Source: Trichodesmium erythraeum GBRTRLIN201 (GTDB lineage: Bacteria; Cyanobacteriota; Cyanobacteriia; Cyanobacteriales; Microcoleaceae). Taken from it: 64,000 nt of DNA. Shown here piece after piece: positions 9,885 through 20,440 of the stretch. The stretch is taken from NCBI GenBank assembly GCA_018457135.1, contig JAGGDU010000123.1, forward strand, positions 63,505 to 127,504, in the 5' to 3' direction. Position numbers and translations under genes: made by a program. A model generated the notes under the pieces. It made no database searches, was not told where the DNA came from, and saw only the letters and a list, made by a program, of their open reading frames with translations. Each line of letters opens with the position of its first letter. Position 1 is the stretch's first letter.

Positions 9885-10808
9885 CTACTCAGTAGAAAAA
9901 CTTACGTTTTTCATGGCTGCTCTAAGATTACCTTGATACTCAGATAAAACCCTATCCCCTTCTTCTTTTTTTAAGTTACTCCAGTGCATCAAAAGTGCTA
10001 ACTTAACTGAATCACCACTTTTATTCAATAATTCCTCTGCTTCATCCCGACTTAACTCGGTTAAGTCTTCAATAATTCGTAAGGCCCGATCCCGTAACTT
10101 ACTATTTTTTATAGCTACATCAATCATGCGATTACCATAAACTTTTCCTAACCTCACCATTACTCCGGTGGATAAGATATTTAAGGCCATTTTTGTGACT
10201 GTTCCTGCCTTCAGACGGGTTGAACCTGATAATAGTTCCGGACCAACCAACAACCTAATATCTACATCTACCTTGATGCTAAATTGTTCTACAGGCACAC
10301 AAGTAATAAAAATTGTTTTTGCTGCCCTTTGTTTTGCTCCTTCTAAAGCACCGTGAACATAAGGAGTTGTACCACCTGCAGTGATGCCAACTATTACGTC
10401 TAGATTTGTGATATTGTGCGAAGCGATCGCCTCATTACCATCTTCCCAGCTATCCTCCAAATCTTCGGAACTGCGAAGTAAAGCATTTGCACCTCCAGCA
10501 ATAATTCCTTGTACCAACTCTGGAGACGTGCAAAATGTTGGTGGACATTCAGCGGCATCTAATACGCCTAAACGACCACTAGTACCTGCTCCCACATAAA
10601 ACAATTTACCACCTTGACTTAAAGCTTTAGTAGTCATGTCTACTGCCTGAGCTAGTTGTAAACGGGATGAAGCGATCGCTTTCAAAGTTTGCTTATCCTC
10701 TTGGTTAAACAAGTCTACTAATTCTAAAGAACTTAACTGGTCGAGATTATGACTATTTGGGTTAACCTGTTCGGTTAACAAATGACCTCGCTGTTGTAAA
10801 TTTTTCAT
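9885..10808 (-). CDS. murQ: N-acetylmuramic acid 6-phosphate etherase
   Basis: Cleaves the lactyl ether of MurNAc-6-phosphate to give GlcNAc-6-phosphate and D-lactate, a cytoplasmic step in peptidoglycan recycling. The 307-residue SIS-fold protein shows the family opening LQQRGHLLTEQVNPNS, the sugar-phosphate loop VGAGTSGRLGVLDAAECPPTF with catalytic Glu87 (equivalent to E. coli Glu83), and a second acidic site in LEDSWEDG around residue 118. The start MKNLQQRG is preferred because AAGG lies about 8 bases upstream; an upstream ATG would add eight residues (MYNLSRFD). It converges on amiC, whose product releases wall fragments, so the pair fits wall turnover, though no shared operon is possible. 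Confidence 0.95.
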   Translation of the reverse strand: MKNLQQRGHLLTEQVNPNSHNLDQLSSLELVDLFNQEDKQTLKAIASSRLQLAQAVDMTTKALSQGGKLFYVGAGTSGRLGVLDAAECPPTFCTSPELVQGIIAGGANALLRSSEDLEDSWEDGNEAIASHNITNLDVIVGITAGGTTPYVHGALEGAKQRAAKTIFITCVPVEQFSIKVDVDIRLLVGPELLSGSTRLKAGTVTKMALNILSTGVMVRLGKVYGNRMIDVAIKNSKLRDRALRIIEDLTELSRDEAEELLNKSGDSVKLALLMHWSNLKKEEGDRVLSEYQGNLRAAMKNVSFSTE

Positions 10809-11327
10809 ATCAAACCTTGACAAATTATACAAAAAAATATTAGCGTCTCCATAAATCTTATCTCTTAACTATTATTGTGTTAAAACTCGGGTATAAATCG
10901 TGTTAATTGAGGAAATTCTAATAATTGAGCTAATAAATACTTTGATCCGCACCTATGGCTGGCTATGGGGTAGATGAGGTAGGTGAGGTCTGCCCCACAA
11001 TAGTTTTGTTATTTATGCCATACCTCTTTATTTTTCATAGCCCCACAGCAGCTTGAGGGTTTATTATTCTATATTTTCATGGAGATGGATGAACTGAAAT
11101 TAGTTCTTTTGATTAATTCTCTTGAGCAAAAAAATTTGAGCTACGATGAGAACCCCTGAATCTATTTACATTGTCCACTGGTAAATCCTGGCTTCAGATG
11201 ACTAGAAAGACTCTAGCTATTCTTGGGACTTATCTTGATTCAATTTAATAATTGAACTATGGGTTATTTGTCCGAAATCTGCTATTACTGATAACTTATA
11301 AAGACGATAACTCCTAACTGAAATGGC
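10809..11327. other. Intergenic region
   Basis: About 520 bases with no gene or strong structure. A G-rich stretch with repeated GAGGTAGG-like words lies near 10970-10990. Confidence 0.4.
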
Positions 11328-11690
11328 TTATAAAAGGCCTTCTAATTGACGCCTAATTTTATCTAAGTCTGCTTCAGTGTTTTCAGAAGCTTGATTTGCA
11401 TCTTCTTGCCAATTAGTTTTTTCTACATTATGCTCTGGAGGAATTTCTAACTTACCTGATGGTATAATCTCCCAATCATAGTCCACACTCTTGCAGAATT
11501 CTATAATTTCCTCTTGGTCAAACTCTTCAACTGTGGGAGTAGGAAATGCTTGAGCTTCTAGTAATACACCGAAGCGAGTCGCATCATCCTCAGATTCAAA
11601 CATCAATACTTTCTGGCTACTGTCCATCTGAATTGTATGTATTCCCTCATTTTCAGTTCTAGCATTAAACAGTAAAACAAATATTCGCAT
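11328..11690 (-). CDS. DUF3110 domain protein
   Basis: A 120-residue acidic protein beginning MRIFVLLFNARTENEGIHTI, the hallmark of DUF3110, a family found in cyanobacteria and plants with no known biochemical role. The conserved block runs to about residue 80 (EIIEFCKSVDYDWEIIPSG); the C-terminus is a charged, probably helical tail. The start is placed at this Met because it begins the conserved domain and has GGA about 8 bases upstream; an in-frame ATG 27 codons earlier lacks support. It is monocistronic in long gaps. Confidence 0.8.
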   Translation of the reverse strand: MRIFVLLFNARTENEGIHTIQMDSSQKVLMFESEDDATRFGVLLEAQAFPTPTVEEFDQEEIIEFCKSVDYDWEIIPSGKLEIPPEHNVEKTNWQEDANQASENTEADLDKIRRQLEGLL

Positions 11691-12525
11691 AACTTTTCCA
11701 TACCTTGAAGATAGCTTAATTTTGTCTATATTAGCTGATAGGTGAATGCTACATAAATAGGGTTTTTTCAATTATTGGTTATCAGTTATCCCTTGATAAA
11801 GGATAGCCCTTTTCATCTTGATGAGCTTACCTCATAACCAAAACTTTGTAGAAGCGTTTGACTTTGGGAATGCTAGGCAAATATCTTGAGAAATATTTAT
11901 GGCTATTTGTCCCTAATGTAGCTGACTATGAAAACCGCTATGATCTAAACAGTTAAAAGAATAAAAAAAACCCGCTATTTTACTAATAGAGTTTCTAAGT
12001 AGTCCCCATTAATAGGAACAGGGTAGAATTTCAGTGCTCAGTTTACCATTAACCCAATAGGTTATTTTAAGACGGGTCCTTATTTTGTAGTTCTTTTCCA
12101 TGGAATGTCCTCACCTAACTCCATCTTTTGGAGCTCAAGAAAATGTAAAACAGTTTTTGAGTCTAGGGTATTACTTATGAACAATAAATAAGGTTTCAAG
12201 TCTCCTCTTCTAAAAGGATAAAAAAAGAAAATTCTAGGTTTCCAGCTTTCTACTTTCGCTTTATGCTATCAATATCTTTCTTGAGAGCATACTTGACAAA
12301 AAAAGCAAGTTATGTTTTTATTTCAAAGAGATCTTTCCCGGAAAAAAAGTGTATTGGATTAAGGACTTAAGTAGTTTTGTCTAGCTACTATACTCTTTCT
12401 CCTTTCTCTCTTACTTCCCCTTCAAGTTTTGGGTTAGTTCCTACAAAGTTTTCAGAAGTTCCTAATTAACGATAGGAATGGAGCCGGAGGTACTGATAAC
12501 TGATAACTGATAACTAATAACTAAA
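11691..12525. other. Intergenic region before the TamB gene
   Basis: No gene seen. Contains a short motif AGTAGTCCCCATTA near 12000-12015 that recurs inverted near 42270, and ends in a heptamer repeat at 12494-12521 directly against the next start codon. Confidence 0.45.
12494..12521 (+). repeat. Tandem heptamer TGATAAC (STRR-type)
   Basis: Three perfect TGATAAC units (12494-12514) and one TAATAAC (12515-12521) end four bases before the ATG of the TamB gene, where a ribosome site would normally be. Two more units occur at 56376-56389. Short tandem heptamers of this sort are a known cyanobacterial repeat class. Confidence 0.75.
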
Positions 12526-15500
12526 ATGACAAACGCCCCAAAAAAACTTAATGACCAAACCAACGTTTCCACCTCCAGAAAATGGATACGAATAATTATT
12601 ATTAGTGGTATAGGATTAGGTACTGTCTCGGTAGCAGGAGGAATAGTAGGAACCTGGTTTGTACAGAAACAACTAGCTCCAATGGTCAGTAAGAGTCTAA
12701 GCAAACTAATGCAAAGACCAGTTAAAGTGGGGGAACTGAAAAAGTTTGGTCTCGGTTATATAGAGTTTGGTCCTTCGTCCTTACCTCCAAACTCAAAGGA
12801 CTCAATTAGTGCCTACACAGAAGTAGTCAAAGTCAAATTTCCTCTTAGATCAATTTTATTCAAAACCTTAAAACTGGATATTACATTTGGAGAATCTCAA
12901 GCTTATGTACAACAAGAAATTGATGGTTCATTTGCTATACCAAAATTGGCAGGGGACTTACCTGATCCACCATTAGATATTGAGATTAAAAAGGTAAATT
13001 TCCCAAAAATAAATGTTTCTATTCAGCCGTCGGAAAAAGGAAAATCTTCTACCCCAATTCTATTAGATTTAAGTAAAACCGAAGTTCGCTCTTTAGATAA
13101 ACAACAACGTTGGTTAGTGAGTCTTAATGGTAGGGTTATAGATGGTGGTAACTTTAAGGTTAACGCTGATGCTAATATCAAAACCTGGGAAATTGAAGCT
13201 AATATGGTAGCACAAAAGCTGCAGCTGCCAATATTTGCAACCTTAGCATCTGCACTAGAAAATATTCCGACTCTAAATATAGAAAGTGGGGAGTTAGATG
13301 CAAACCTCCGCGCTCAGGTTAAAATAACTGATAATATTGCAGATATTGTACAAGATGTGAGAGGAAGGGTTAGCTTACAGAGGTTGAAGGCAAACACTGA
13401 TATCCTCAGCAACCAAGTTAACTTGAATACGGTTGCTAATATTTCTTGGCCAAAAGTTAATGTGGAAAATTTGGATGGGAACTACGGGAATATTGGCTTA
13501 AAACTAAGAGGTGCAGTAGAAACAACAAGAGATTTAAATTTAGAGAATATTAAACTTGATTTCCAGGGGACTGTTTTGCCTGTTTCTTTTGAGACTTTGT
13601 TTAATACTGCGACAAGAGAGATTAATTTACTCTCAAATAATACTACATCAGCGGAAACTAAACAACAGTTACAGCAGATCAATGGTCAAATTCAAAGTAT
13701 CAAGCCTTTGTTAGCAGGGAGAGTAAAAACTGATATCAAGTTTTCTGGAAGTTTACTCGAACCATTGGTATCAGGAAAAATTGAGACTACTGAAGTTACT
13801 AGGGTTGATAGGTTAAGGTTTAAGAATATTGCTACTAAGTTTACTGTTAGTTCTCAGTTAAACCAAGATTTTCGACCTGTTAATATGGCTGCTAGTTTCT
13901 CCGGTTTGCAAATTAACCCTATGTTGGGAGGTAAAATAACTGGTAAAGGGGCTGTTTTAGAAGTAGACCTCCCCATTGCTACCCCCAAGGCGAGCAGTAA
14001 AAAACTAGAAGTTGGCACTCAGGCTGTAGAAAGGTTCCAAGAAGTATCTCTAAAGAGTCAAGAGTCAGAAACGAAGTTTAACCCAACAGTTGACTTAGAC
14101 TTGCGGGTACAAAATTTACCTGTGGAAGCGATCGCTCAACAATATAACATTACTTCACCTCTTCCTATTGGTGAATTTTCCACGGAGGTTAAAATTTCTG
14201 GTCCTCTTGAAACTCTTAAAGGGCAAGTTCAATGGCGGCTACCTAAAGCAGTTTATCCTTTAAGTGGTGCTGTTGATATTATTAATAGTCAGGCAAATAT
14301 TAAAAATACTATTGTTAAAATTGGTGGCGGAACCGTTAATATTAATGGCAATGCTAACTTGGAAAACTGGCAACTAAATGCCACTGTTAACCAAGTTAAT
14401 TTAGATAAGAAGTCTTTACAACCTTTAGGTTTACCATCAGGATTAGAAGGTATTTTTAATGGTAAAGCTAATTTTTCTGGTCTGACAAGTAAATTTTCAA
14501 TTAATAGTATTAATGGCAATGGAAATGGTATTGTTAATATTGCTGGTGGTCAAATTAATCTGAATGGTAAACTTAATAATGGTAATTGGCAAGGAAAAGG
14601 AATAGGGAGTCAAATCAATTTAAGTGCTTTAGAAAGAATTGCTATAAATTCAGATATTCTAAGAACTCCTAATTCAATATTTTCTAGTAAAAACGACGGG
14701 ATAATTAATGGTGAAGTAACTTTATCCGGGAATTTAAATAATTTAAGTTTAGCAGGAGTAAAGGCTAATATTAATGGCAATCTTAATCTTGCTAATGGCA
14801 TAATTAATGCTAATGGTAAAGTTAATAATGGTGGATTTAAAGTGTTAGTTAATACTGCAGAGTTACCAATTAATCCTTTACTAGATTTAGGCTGGTCTGC
14901 AGTTAATTCAGGAATTATTAATGACCAAGAAAAATTAAATCTGATTAAGAAAAATATTCCCCGATTAAAATCTATCAATGGTAAGTTAAGTGGTAAGGTT
15001 AGTTTATTGGGAAATTTGACTAACCTTTCTCCAGAATTTTTACAAGAAAATATCACTGGAGATTTCACAGGAAATCTCAAGATTAAAACAGGAACAATTA
15101 ACGCTGTAGGTAATTTAAAAAGAGGTAATTTCCAAACTATATTTCAAACAAATCAAATAGCTCTAAGTGCTGTAGAAGATTTATTGAAAGAAACCAGAAT
15201 AGTTTCTCCTAAAAGCAATATTGTACAAAAAAATACTGACGGACAAGTTAAAGGTAGAGCTACAGTATCTGGAAATATAAATAATTTGACTCCAGAAGGA
15301 GTGACTATTGATGGATATGGCAAGGTTTTGATTGCAGGAGGAATAATTAACGCTCAAGGAAGATTAAGTCAAGGAAATTTTCAAGCCTCAGTTAATAGCA
15401 GTAAATTAAGAGTAAATCCACTTTTAGATTTGGGAAAGTCAGTTTTAGTATCTGGATTAATACCAGTCGAAACTTATAAAATTAAAACTTTAATTCGTCA

Positions 15501-18500
15501 AGTTAATACTATTAATTCGTTAAATAGTCAAGTCAATATAAAGGCTAATTTTTCTGGAAATTTGACAAATTTTACTTCAGAAAGAATAAGCGCAATGGCT
15601 AAAAGTCAGCTATTTATTGATGATAATTATATTGATTTTGATGGAAAACTTAACGGGGGCAACTTTTTAGTAAATGTAGAAACAGCAAGAATTAGTTTAC
15701 GCCCTTTAGAAAAAATAATCAGAAAAACTGATTTAGTTTCTCTTCCTCCTAGCGCAACTTTACCCCCAGGAATTGAAGGAGAAATATTGGGAAAATTTAG
15801 CGTTTTTGCCAATATTAATAATGTTAATCTTCAAGATATAGCTGTTGATGGAAGTGGAAAATTAATAATTGGAAATAATACAATTAATGCTACAGGTAAA
15901 TTAGAGCAAGGAAATTTTGAAGCAGTAGCGATCGCTGATCCTATTCCTCTAAGTTTTGTCAAAAAAATAGCCAAGGAAACAGAGGTAGTTTCCTCAGAAA
16001 ATTTACGTTATTTAGAAACAATAAATGGGAATGTTTTTGCGAATGCTAAATTAGCAGGAAATTTAGATAATTTAAACCCAGAAGCTATCGCTGCTTCTGC
16101 AGAAGGAAAACTAATTTTTGCTGATGGTGGAGCCATAAATATTACTGGGGAATTAGTAGGTAAAGAATGGCAAGCTGCCGTAGTAGGAAACCAAATTCCT
16201 TTAGAGCAATTTTCAGCTGCTTTAGAAAAACATGAACAGGCAAAATCTGCTGTTGCTGCCATTAGAAAAGCTCAAAAATTATTAGGGCAAGCTGAAAATT
16301 TACCTGTAATTGGAGGGTTATTTAATAGCAAAATTGATTTGTCAGGAAGTCTAGCAAACTTAAATCCAGAAGCGATTCAAGCTCAAGCAAAATTAACACT
16401 TTCAGAGTTACCAGTGATTGATAAATCCTTCAATGGTTTGTTTAGCTGGAACCAGAAAAGAATAGAAATAACAAAAGCTGCTATTCCCCCAGAAGTTAAT
16501 GTTAATGGATTAGTAGATGTAGATTTTACAGCACAAAAATCTCCTACTATTTCTGGAATTAATATTGATGTCAGTTTGTCAGATTTTAACTTAGCATCTT
16601 TGCCAATAAAAAAGTTGATGGAAAGTTTACCTGTAGAAAAAAAAGGTGAATTATTAACAGGTAGAGTTAGCTTTGATGGGAAAGTTATTGGAAAATCTAT
16701 TGCAGATTTAAACTTAGTTGGTGATGTAGTTTTGAGAAATTTATCAGTAAATAAGGTAGATTTTGATTCTGAGTTATCAGGAAAGTTAAATGCAGGAATT
16801 ACTCAAGGGATAAACTTTAAAATTGCTGGTAAGAATGATTCTTTGGAGTTGGTGTTAGATGAAACTTATTTTCCCACTGCTTTTTTAGTGAAACGAGACC
16901 AGGCAAAACTCGCTGGTGTTACTGAAGGAGAAAACTTTCTAATAACATTAGCAAAATTTCCTTTGGAGTTGTTAGGTATAGCACCAGCAAAGCAGTTTGA
17001 TATTGGCGCAGTTTCTGGAGAAGCATCGGCAAAAATAGCTGTATCTAATTTGAGAACGTTTGATATTAAGTCTATCAAAGCAGATGGAAATTTAGAGGTG
17101 ACAAAACCTGGTATTGGTTATATAGATGCTGAAAGTTTTAGAGCAGATATAAATTATGCTCAAGGGAAAGCAAGTATTAATGATGGCATATTGTTATTAG
17201 GAAACAGTCGATATGTCTTACAGGGAATGGTTGATCTTAATTCACAGGGTGCTACTTTTGACCCCTATTTTGCAGCTAACCTCAAAATAGAAAAAGCAGA
17301 AGTGCAAGATATTTTGACTGCTCTCCAATGGTTTGAGTTAAAAGATATTGCACGGGGAGTGGCAACTCCAAATTATGCTAAGGCGGCAGACTTACAAACA
17401 TCAGCAGTGGGTTTTTATGAAAAGACACCAGTAATGATGCAGTTGCGTCGGCTTGCTGAAATTAAGGTTTTGCTCAAACAACAGGAAGAAAGTCAAGAAC
17501 CAAAAACTCCCATACAGATACCACCTCTTGCTGATCTTGATGTTACTTTGTCTGGAGAAATAATGGCAGAAGGATCTTTGCAGTCTGGTGTTGATGGGAA
17601 GTTTGATATCAAAGGTAGCGGTTGGAGTTGGGGAGTTTACAAAATAGATAATTTTCTTGTACAGGGTAAGTATGAAAATGAAGTCCTGACTGTCAAACCC
17701 CTAGAAGTGCAAGTAGGAGAAGCGTCCTTGGCTTTTAATGGAGATTTGAATACAAAAAATCAAAGTGGGAAGTTACAGTTAAAAAATATAGATTTGGCAG
17801 AAGTACAGAAGTTTGCTCAGAGTTATGTACTGCAAAATAGTAATATTAATATTACGGGAAAGTTGAATTTAGAAACAGAATTAAATGGAAATTTTCAAGA
17901 CCCCAGAGCTAAAGGTAAAATTAAGATAGTAGATGGAACTCTAAATGAACGACCTATTGAAAAAGCACAAACTGATTTTAGTTATAAAGCTGGGCGACTG
18001 GGTTTTAATGGGGATCTTTCTATAGTTGGAGATCCTATTTTATATGAAGGTGATGTACCTATTAATTTACCTTTCGCTAAAGTTTCTACAGATAACAATT
18101 TAATTAATGCCAGGGTCAATGTTAAAAATGATGCTTTCAAAATAGTAAATATTTTGACTGACCAGGTGGTTTTAGACTCGGGTGAAGGAGACATATCATT
18201 GGAGGTTAAAGGAACATTAAAACAACCACGAGTAGAGGGTACTGCTAAATTTACAGATATTAGTATAGCTGCAACAGCATTTCCTGAAGCTTTAACAGAT
18301 TTAGAAGGTACAGTTTCATTTAATGGCGATAGCATAGAAGTTGAAAAAATTCAAGGAAATATTAGTGATGGTGTGGTTGAAGTTACTGGTGTCTTACCTA
18401 TTCGCGAATCATTGGGCAGGGAAGACTCTGATATCAATAACCCTCTTACCATTACCTTGAAAAAACTTAATGTAGATTTTAAAAAGGTCTTTAAAGGTGG

Positions 18501-19494
18501 TATTGATGGTGAGGTAATAATTACGGGTACAGCTTTGGAACCTGTTGTTGGTGGTAATGTAGAAGTATCCAAAGGTAAGATATTTTTGAATCAAGCAGTA
18601 GGTTTAGCAGAAGGAGCAGTAGGAGAAAAGCAAACAGATGGGGTAAGCTCTGGTTTGGGAGAATTTGAGGTTGGTTTGAATGATTTTCAGTTGATGTTGA
18701 GCGATCGCCTAGAGATGTCTTTTCTAGGAATAGCTAATTTTCAAGTGGCAGGTGGTTTACTGATAAATGGTACTCTCAAGAATATTCGTCCCAGTGGTAA
18801 AATTAATTTAGAAGGAGGTACAATTAATTTATTTAGTACAGAGTTACGTTTAGACCGCAGCTATAAAAATATAGCTGAATTTAATCCCAATAATAGATTT
18901 GACCCTATGCTAGATATACAATTGTTAGCATCAGCCTTTGAAACTAGTGGCTCATCATTATCAAGATCGAATTCAGCATTTTCCGCTGAAACCATAGATG
19001 CTCCATCTCTAGGTACATTGAGTAGTAGTCAGAGAATAAAAATTAGAGCTAAAGCGAAAGGACTGCTATCAGAGTTAAAAGATAACTTAGAGCTGACAAG
19101 TTCTCCACAGCGAACAGAGACACAAATAGTTAGTTTATTAGGTGGTAATATTGTTAATACTCTTAGTGCGGGCAGAAGTTTAGCATTAGCAAATGTGGCG
19201 AGTACTGCTCTATTTACTAACATAGAACAGGATATTATTGAAGGAACAGGATTAAGTGAATTTCGGATATTTCCTGCCAATATTCCTAACAGTGGCTCGG
19301 AACGTGCTAATAGTTTGGGTTGGGGTCTAGAAGTTGGTATTGATCTGACTGATAAAGTGGGAGCATCTGTTACTATACTTGAAGCAACAGAGTTGTCTTT
19401 AGATTATCAAATTAATAATAAAATACGTCTCCGGGGTAATAGTAATTTCGATGAGAATGCTGTGTTGTCTATTCAGTATGAAACTAGATTTTGA
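12526..19494 (+). CDS. tamB: TamB/TIC236-type translocation and assembly module protein (DUF490)
   Basis: A 2322-residue envelope protein. An N-terminal cytoplasmic tail is followed by one membrane helix (about residues 19-47) and then a very long repetitive beta-rich body that in this family forms a lipid- or protein-guiding groove across the periplasm. Repeats of the form SGNLNNLSPE...INGKLNNGNF recur many times between about 550 and 1300. The last 400 residues match the DUF490/TamB C-terminal domain and end in Phe (NAVLSIQYETRF), as expected for a partner of an Omp85 protein. Plant chloroplast TIC236 is the homologue. Bacterial TamB-like proteins help phospholipid transport or outer-membrane protein insertion. 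No Omp85 gene is nearby. The start lacks a Shine-Dalgarno, and the upstream heptamer repeat occupies that site. Confidence 0.9.
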   Translation: MTNAPKKLNDQTNVSTSRKWIRIIIISGIGLGTVSVAGGIVGTWFVQKQLAPMVSKSLSKLMQRPVKVGELKKFGLGYIEFGPSSLPPNSKDSISAYTEVVKVKFPLRSILFKTLKLDITFGESQAYVQQEIDGSFAIPKLAGDLPDPPLDIEIKKVNFPKINVSIQPSEKGKSSTPILLDLSKTEVRSLDKQQRWLVSLNGRVIDGGNFKVNADANIKTWEIEANMVAQKLQLPIFATLASALENIPTLNIESGELDANLRAQVKITDNIADIVQDVRGRVSLQRLKANTDILSNQVNLNTVANISWPKVNVENLDGNYGNIGLKLRGAVETTRDLNLENIKLDFQGTVLPVSFETLFNTATREINLLSNNTTSAETKQQLQQINGQIQSIKPLLAGRVKTDIKFSGSLLEPLVSGKIETTEVTRVDRLRFKNIATKFTVSSQLNQDFRPVNMAASFSGLQINPMLGGKITGKGAVLEVDLPIATPKASSKKLEVGTQAVERFQEVSLKSQESETKFNPTVDLDLRVQNLPVEAIAQQYNITSPLPIGEFSTEVKISGPLETLKGQVQWRLPKAVYPLSGAVDIINSQANIKNTIVKIGGGTVNINGNANLENWQLNATVNQVNLDKKSLQPLGLPSGLEGIFNGKANFSGLTSKFSINSINGNGNGIVNIAGGQINLNGKLNNGNWQGKGIGSQINLSALERIAINSDILRTPNSIFSSKNDGIINGEVTLSGNLNNLSLAGVKANINGNLNLANGIINANGKVNNGGFKVLVNTAELPINPLLDLGWSAVNSGIINDQEKLNLIKKNIPRLKSINGKLSGKVSLLGNLTNLSPEFLQENITGDFTGNLKIKTGTINAVGNLKRGNFQTIFQTNQIALSAVEDLLKETRIVSPKSNIVQKNTDGQVKGRATVSGNINNLTPEGVTIDGYGKVLIAGGIINAQGRLSQGNFQASVNSSKLRVNPLLDLGKSVLVSGLIPVETYKIKTLIRQVNTINSLNSQVNIKANFSGNLTNFTSERISAMAKSQLFIDDNYIDFDGKLNGGNFLVNVETARISLRPLEKIIRKTDLVSLPPSATLPPGIEGEILGKFSVFANINNVNLQDIAVDGSGKLIIGNNTINATGKLEQGNFEAVAIADPIPLSFVKKIAKETEVVSSENLRYLETINGNVFANAKLAGNLDNLNPEAIAASAEGKLIFADGGAINITGELVGKEWQAAVVGNQIPLEQFSAALEKHEQAKSAVAAIRKAQKLLGQAENLPVIGGLFNSKIDLSGSLANLNPEAIQAQAKLTLSELPVIDKSFNGLFSWNQKRIEITKAAIPPEVNVNGLVDVDFTAQKSPTISGINIDVSLSDFNLASLPIKKLMESLPVEKKGELLTGRVSFDGKVIGKSIADLNLVGDVVLRNLSVNKVDFDSELSGKLNAGITQGINFKIAGKNDSLELVLDETYFPTAFLVKRDQAKLAGVTEGENFLITLAKFPLELLGIAPAKQFDIGAVSGEASAKIAVSNLRTFDIKSIKADGNLEVTKPGIGYIDAESFRADINYAQGKASINDGILLLGNSRYVLQGMVDLNSQGATFDPYFAANLKIEKAEVQDILTALQWFELKDIARGVATPNYAKAADLQTSAVGFYEKTPVMMQLRRLAEIKVLLKQQEESQEPKTPIQIPPLADLDVTLSGEIMAEGSLQSGVDGKFDIKGSGWSWGVYKIDNFLVQGKYENEVLTVKPLEVQVGEASLAFNGDLNTKNQSGKLQLKNIDLAEVQKFAQSYVLQNSNINITGKLNLETELNGNFQDPRAKGKIKIVDGTLNERPIEKAQTDFSYKAGRLGFNGDLSIVGDPILYEGDVPINLPFAKVSTDNNLINARVNVKNDAFKIVNILTDQVVLDSGEGDISLEVKGTLKQPRVEGTAKFTDISIAATAFPEALTDLEGTVSFNGDSIEVEKIQGNISDGVVEVTGVLPIRESLGREDSDINNPLTITLKKLNVDFKKVFKGGIDGEVIITGTALEPVVGGNVEVSKGKIFLNQAVGLAEGAVGEKQTDGVSSGLGEFEVGLNDFQLMLSDRLEMSFLGIANFQVAGGLLINGTLKNIRPSGKINLEGGTINLFSTELRLDRSYKNIAEFNPNNRFDPMLDIQLLASAFETSGSSLSRSNSAFSAETIDAPSLGTLSSSQRIKIRAKAKGLLSELKDNLELTSSPQRTETQIVSLLGGNIVNTLSAGRSLALANVASTALFTNIEQDIIEGTGLSEFRIFPANIPNSGSERANSLGWGLEVGIDLTDKVGASVTILEATELSLDYQINNKIRLRGNSNFDENAVLSIQYETRF

Positions 19495-19780
19495 TTGAAC
19501 AACTGCAAGCTAAAATTAAAAAGTCAAAAGTTAAAATACCTGTAGGTTGGTTTGAGGGACGAAACCCAAAAAATAACCCTTGTAGTCAGTCAAAAGTCAA
19601 TCCCCCCCCTTTTTATTCCCAGGGGGAAAGTTATACTAAGTTCCTTAAGTATGGCTATAGATTATACTCAAGAATGAAATCATATAATCTTATTAATATT
19701 AAGTAATGTAGCCTAAGTTTATGAAATTGGTATTAGTTGCTCGTAATAACAAACCCTATTTTTTTCTATTTTTTTTCCAC
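19495..19780. other. Intergenic region
   Basis: Follows the TamB stop. A 71-codon open frame overlapping the TamB stop codon (19491-19706) has no recognisable product and a biased, repetitive composition; I do not call it a gene. Confidence 0.4.
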
Positions 19781-20440
19781 TCAGCAGCATTAGCTTAAAT
19801 ATTCCTTTCTACCGGCAAAGCCTCTTAATATTCTTCTATCCATTCCCCAAAGTTTTCTAACTTCTAATTAAATTATTATGAATAATATCTAATAATCTTC
19901 CTGCCTCTAACTTATATTTAGTAATTAATCGATTATTTAGGTTCCCTAAGTTATCACTAACTTCCAATAAAAGCTCTAAACTATATTCTTAATTAGACAA
20001 TTTTTACAAAATTACTCGTCGGCGAATATATGTTACTTTGAAAAAATTAAGTAACTGTTTCCCATGCTCAACTAATTCTAAAAATATCTTTTTAGTAACT
20101 GACTTTTTCTCTTTATTCAAATTATCAAAAACTGCATTAACTTGCTTTGTAAAAGTACCCGAAATTCCATCAAACTTTTCATAAGTTGTTAGAGTTAAAT
20201 ATTAACTTTTATCTTCTCCCTGTATAGTAGATTTCCATAGAAAATCAAAATTACATCGTAACAGAGGTAAACTACCAATATTACGCAAAAAATCTGAAGT
20301 TATTTGAGCAGCTAATTTAGCTTCTACTTTCATTTCTACTAATTCCGCCAGCTTCTTAATTGCTTCCTCCATCTCATCCTTTTCCAAAGGCTTTACTAAT
20401 AATTGATACTCCTTAATTTTTGTTGCTAACCCTAAAGATA
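19781..20440 (-). pseudogene. Remnant of an nSTAND1 (WD40-associated) NTPase
   Basis: Read leftward, with several stops, this stretch follows the C-terminal part of the nSTAND1 NTPase domain that precedes WD40 repeats in cyanobacterial signalling proteins. Matching segments are EYQLLVKPLEKDEMEEAIKK, AQITSDFLRNIGSLPLLRC, LTLTTYEKFDGISGTFTKQV, AVFDNLNKEKKSVTKKIFLE, RRRVIL, and LLDIIHNNLIRS followed by an EW(I)EEY-like tail. Most of it stays in one frame, with stops near 20202, so decay is by point mutation. The P-loop region and the WD40 repeats are missing. The longest intact piece (20202-20387) is only 61 codons. Confidence 0.75.

Noticed and set aside
19491-19706. A 71-codon frame overlapping the TamB stop
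   Set aside because: Odd composition, no family, and overlap with a stop codon; more likely chance.
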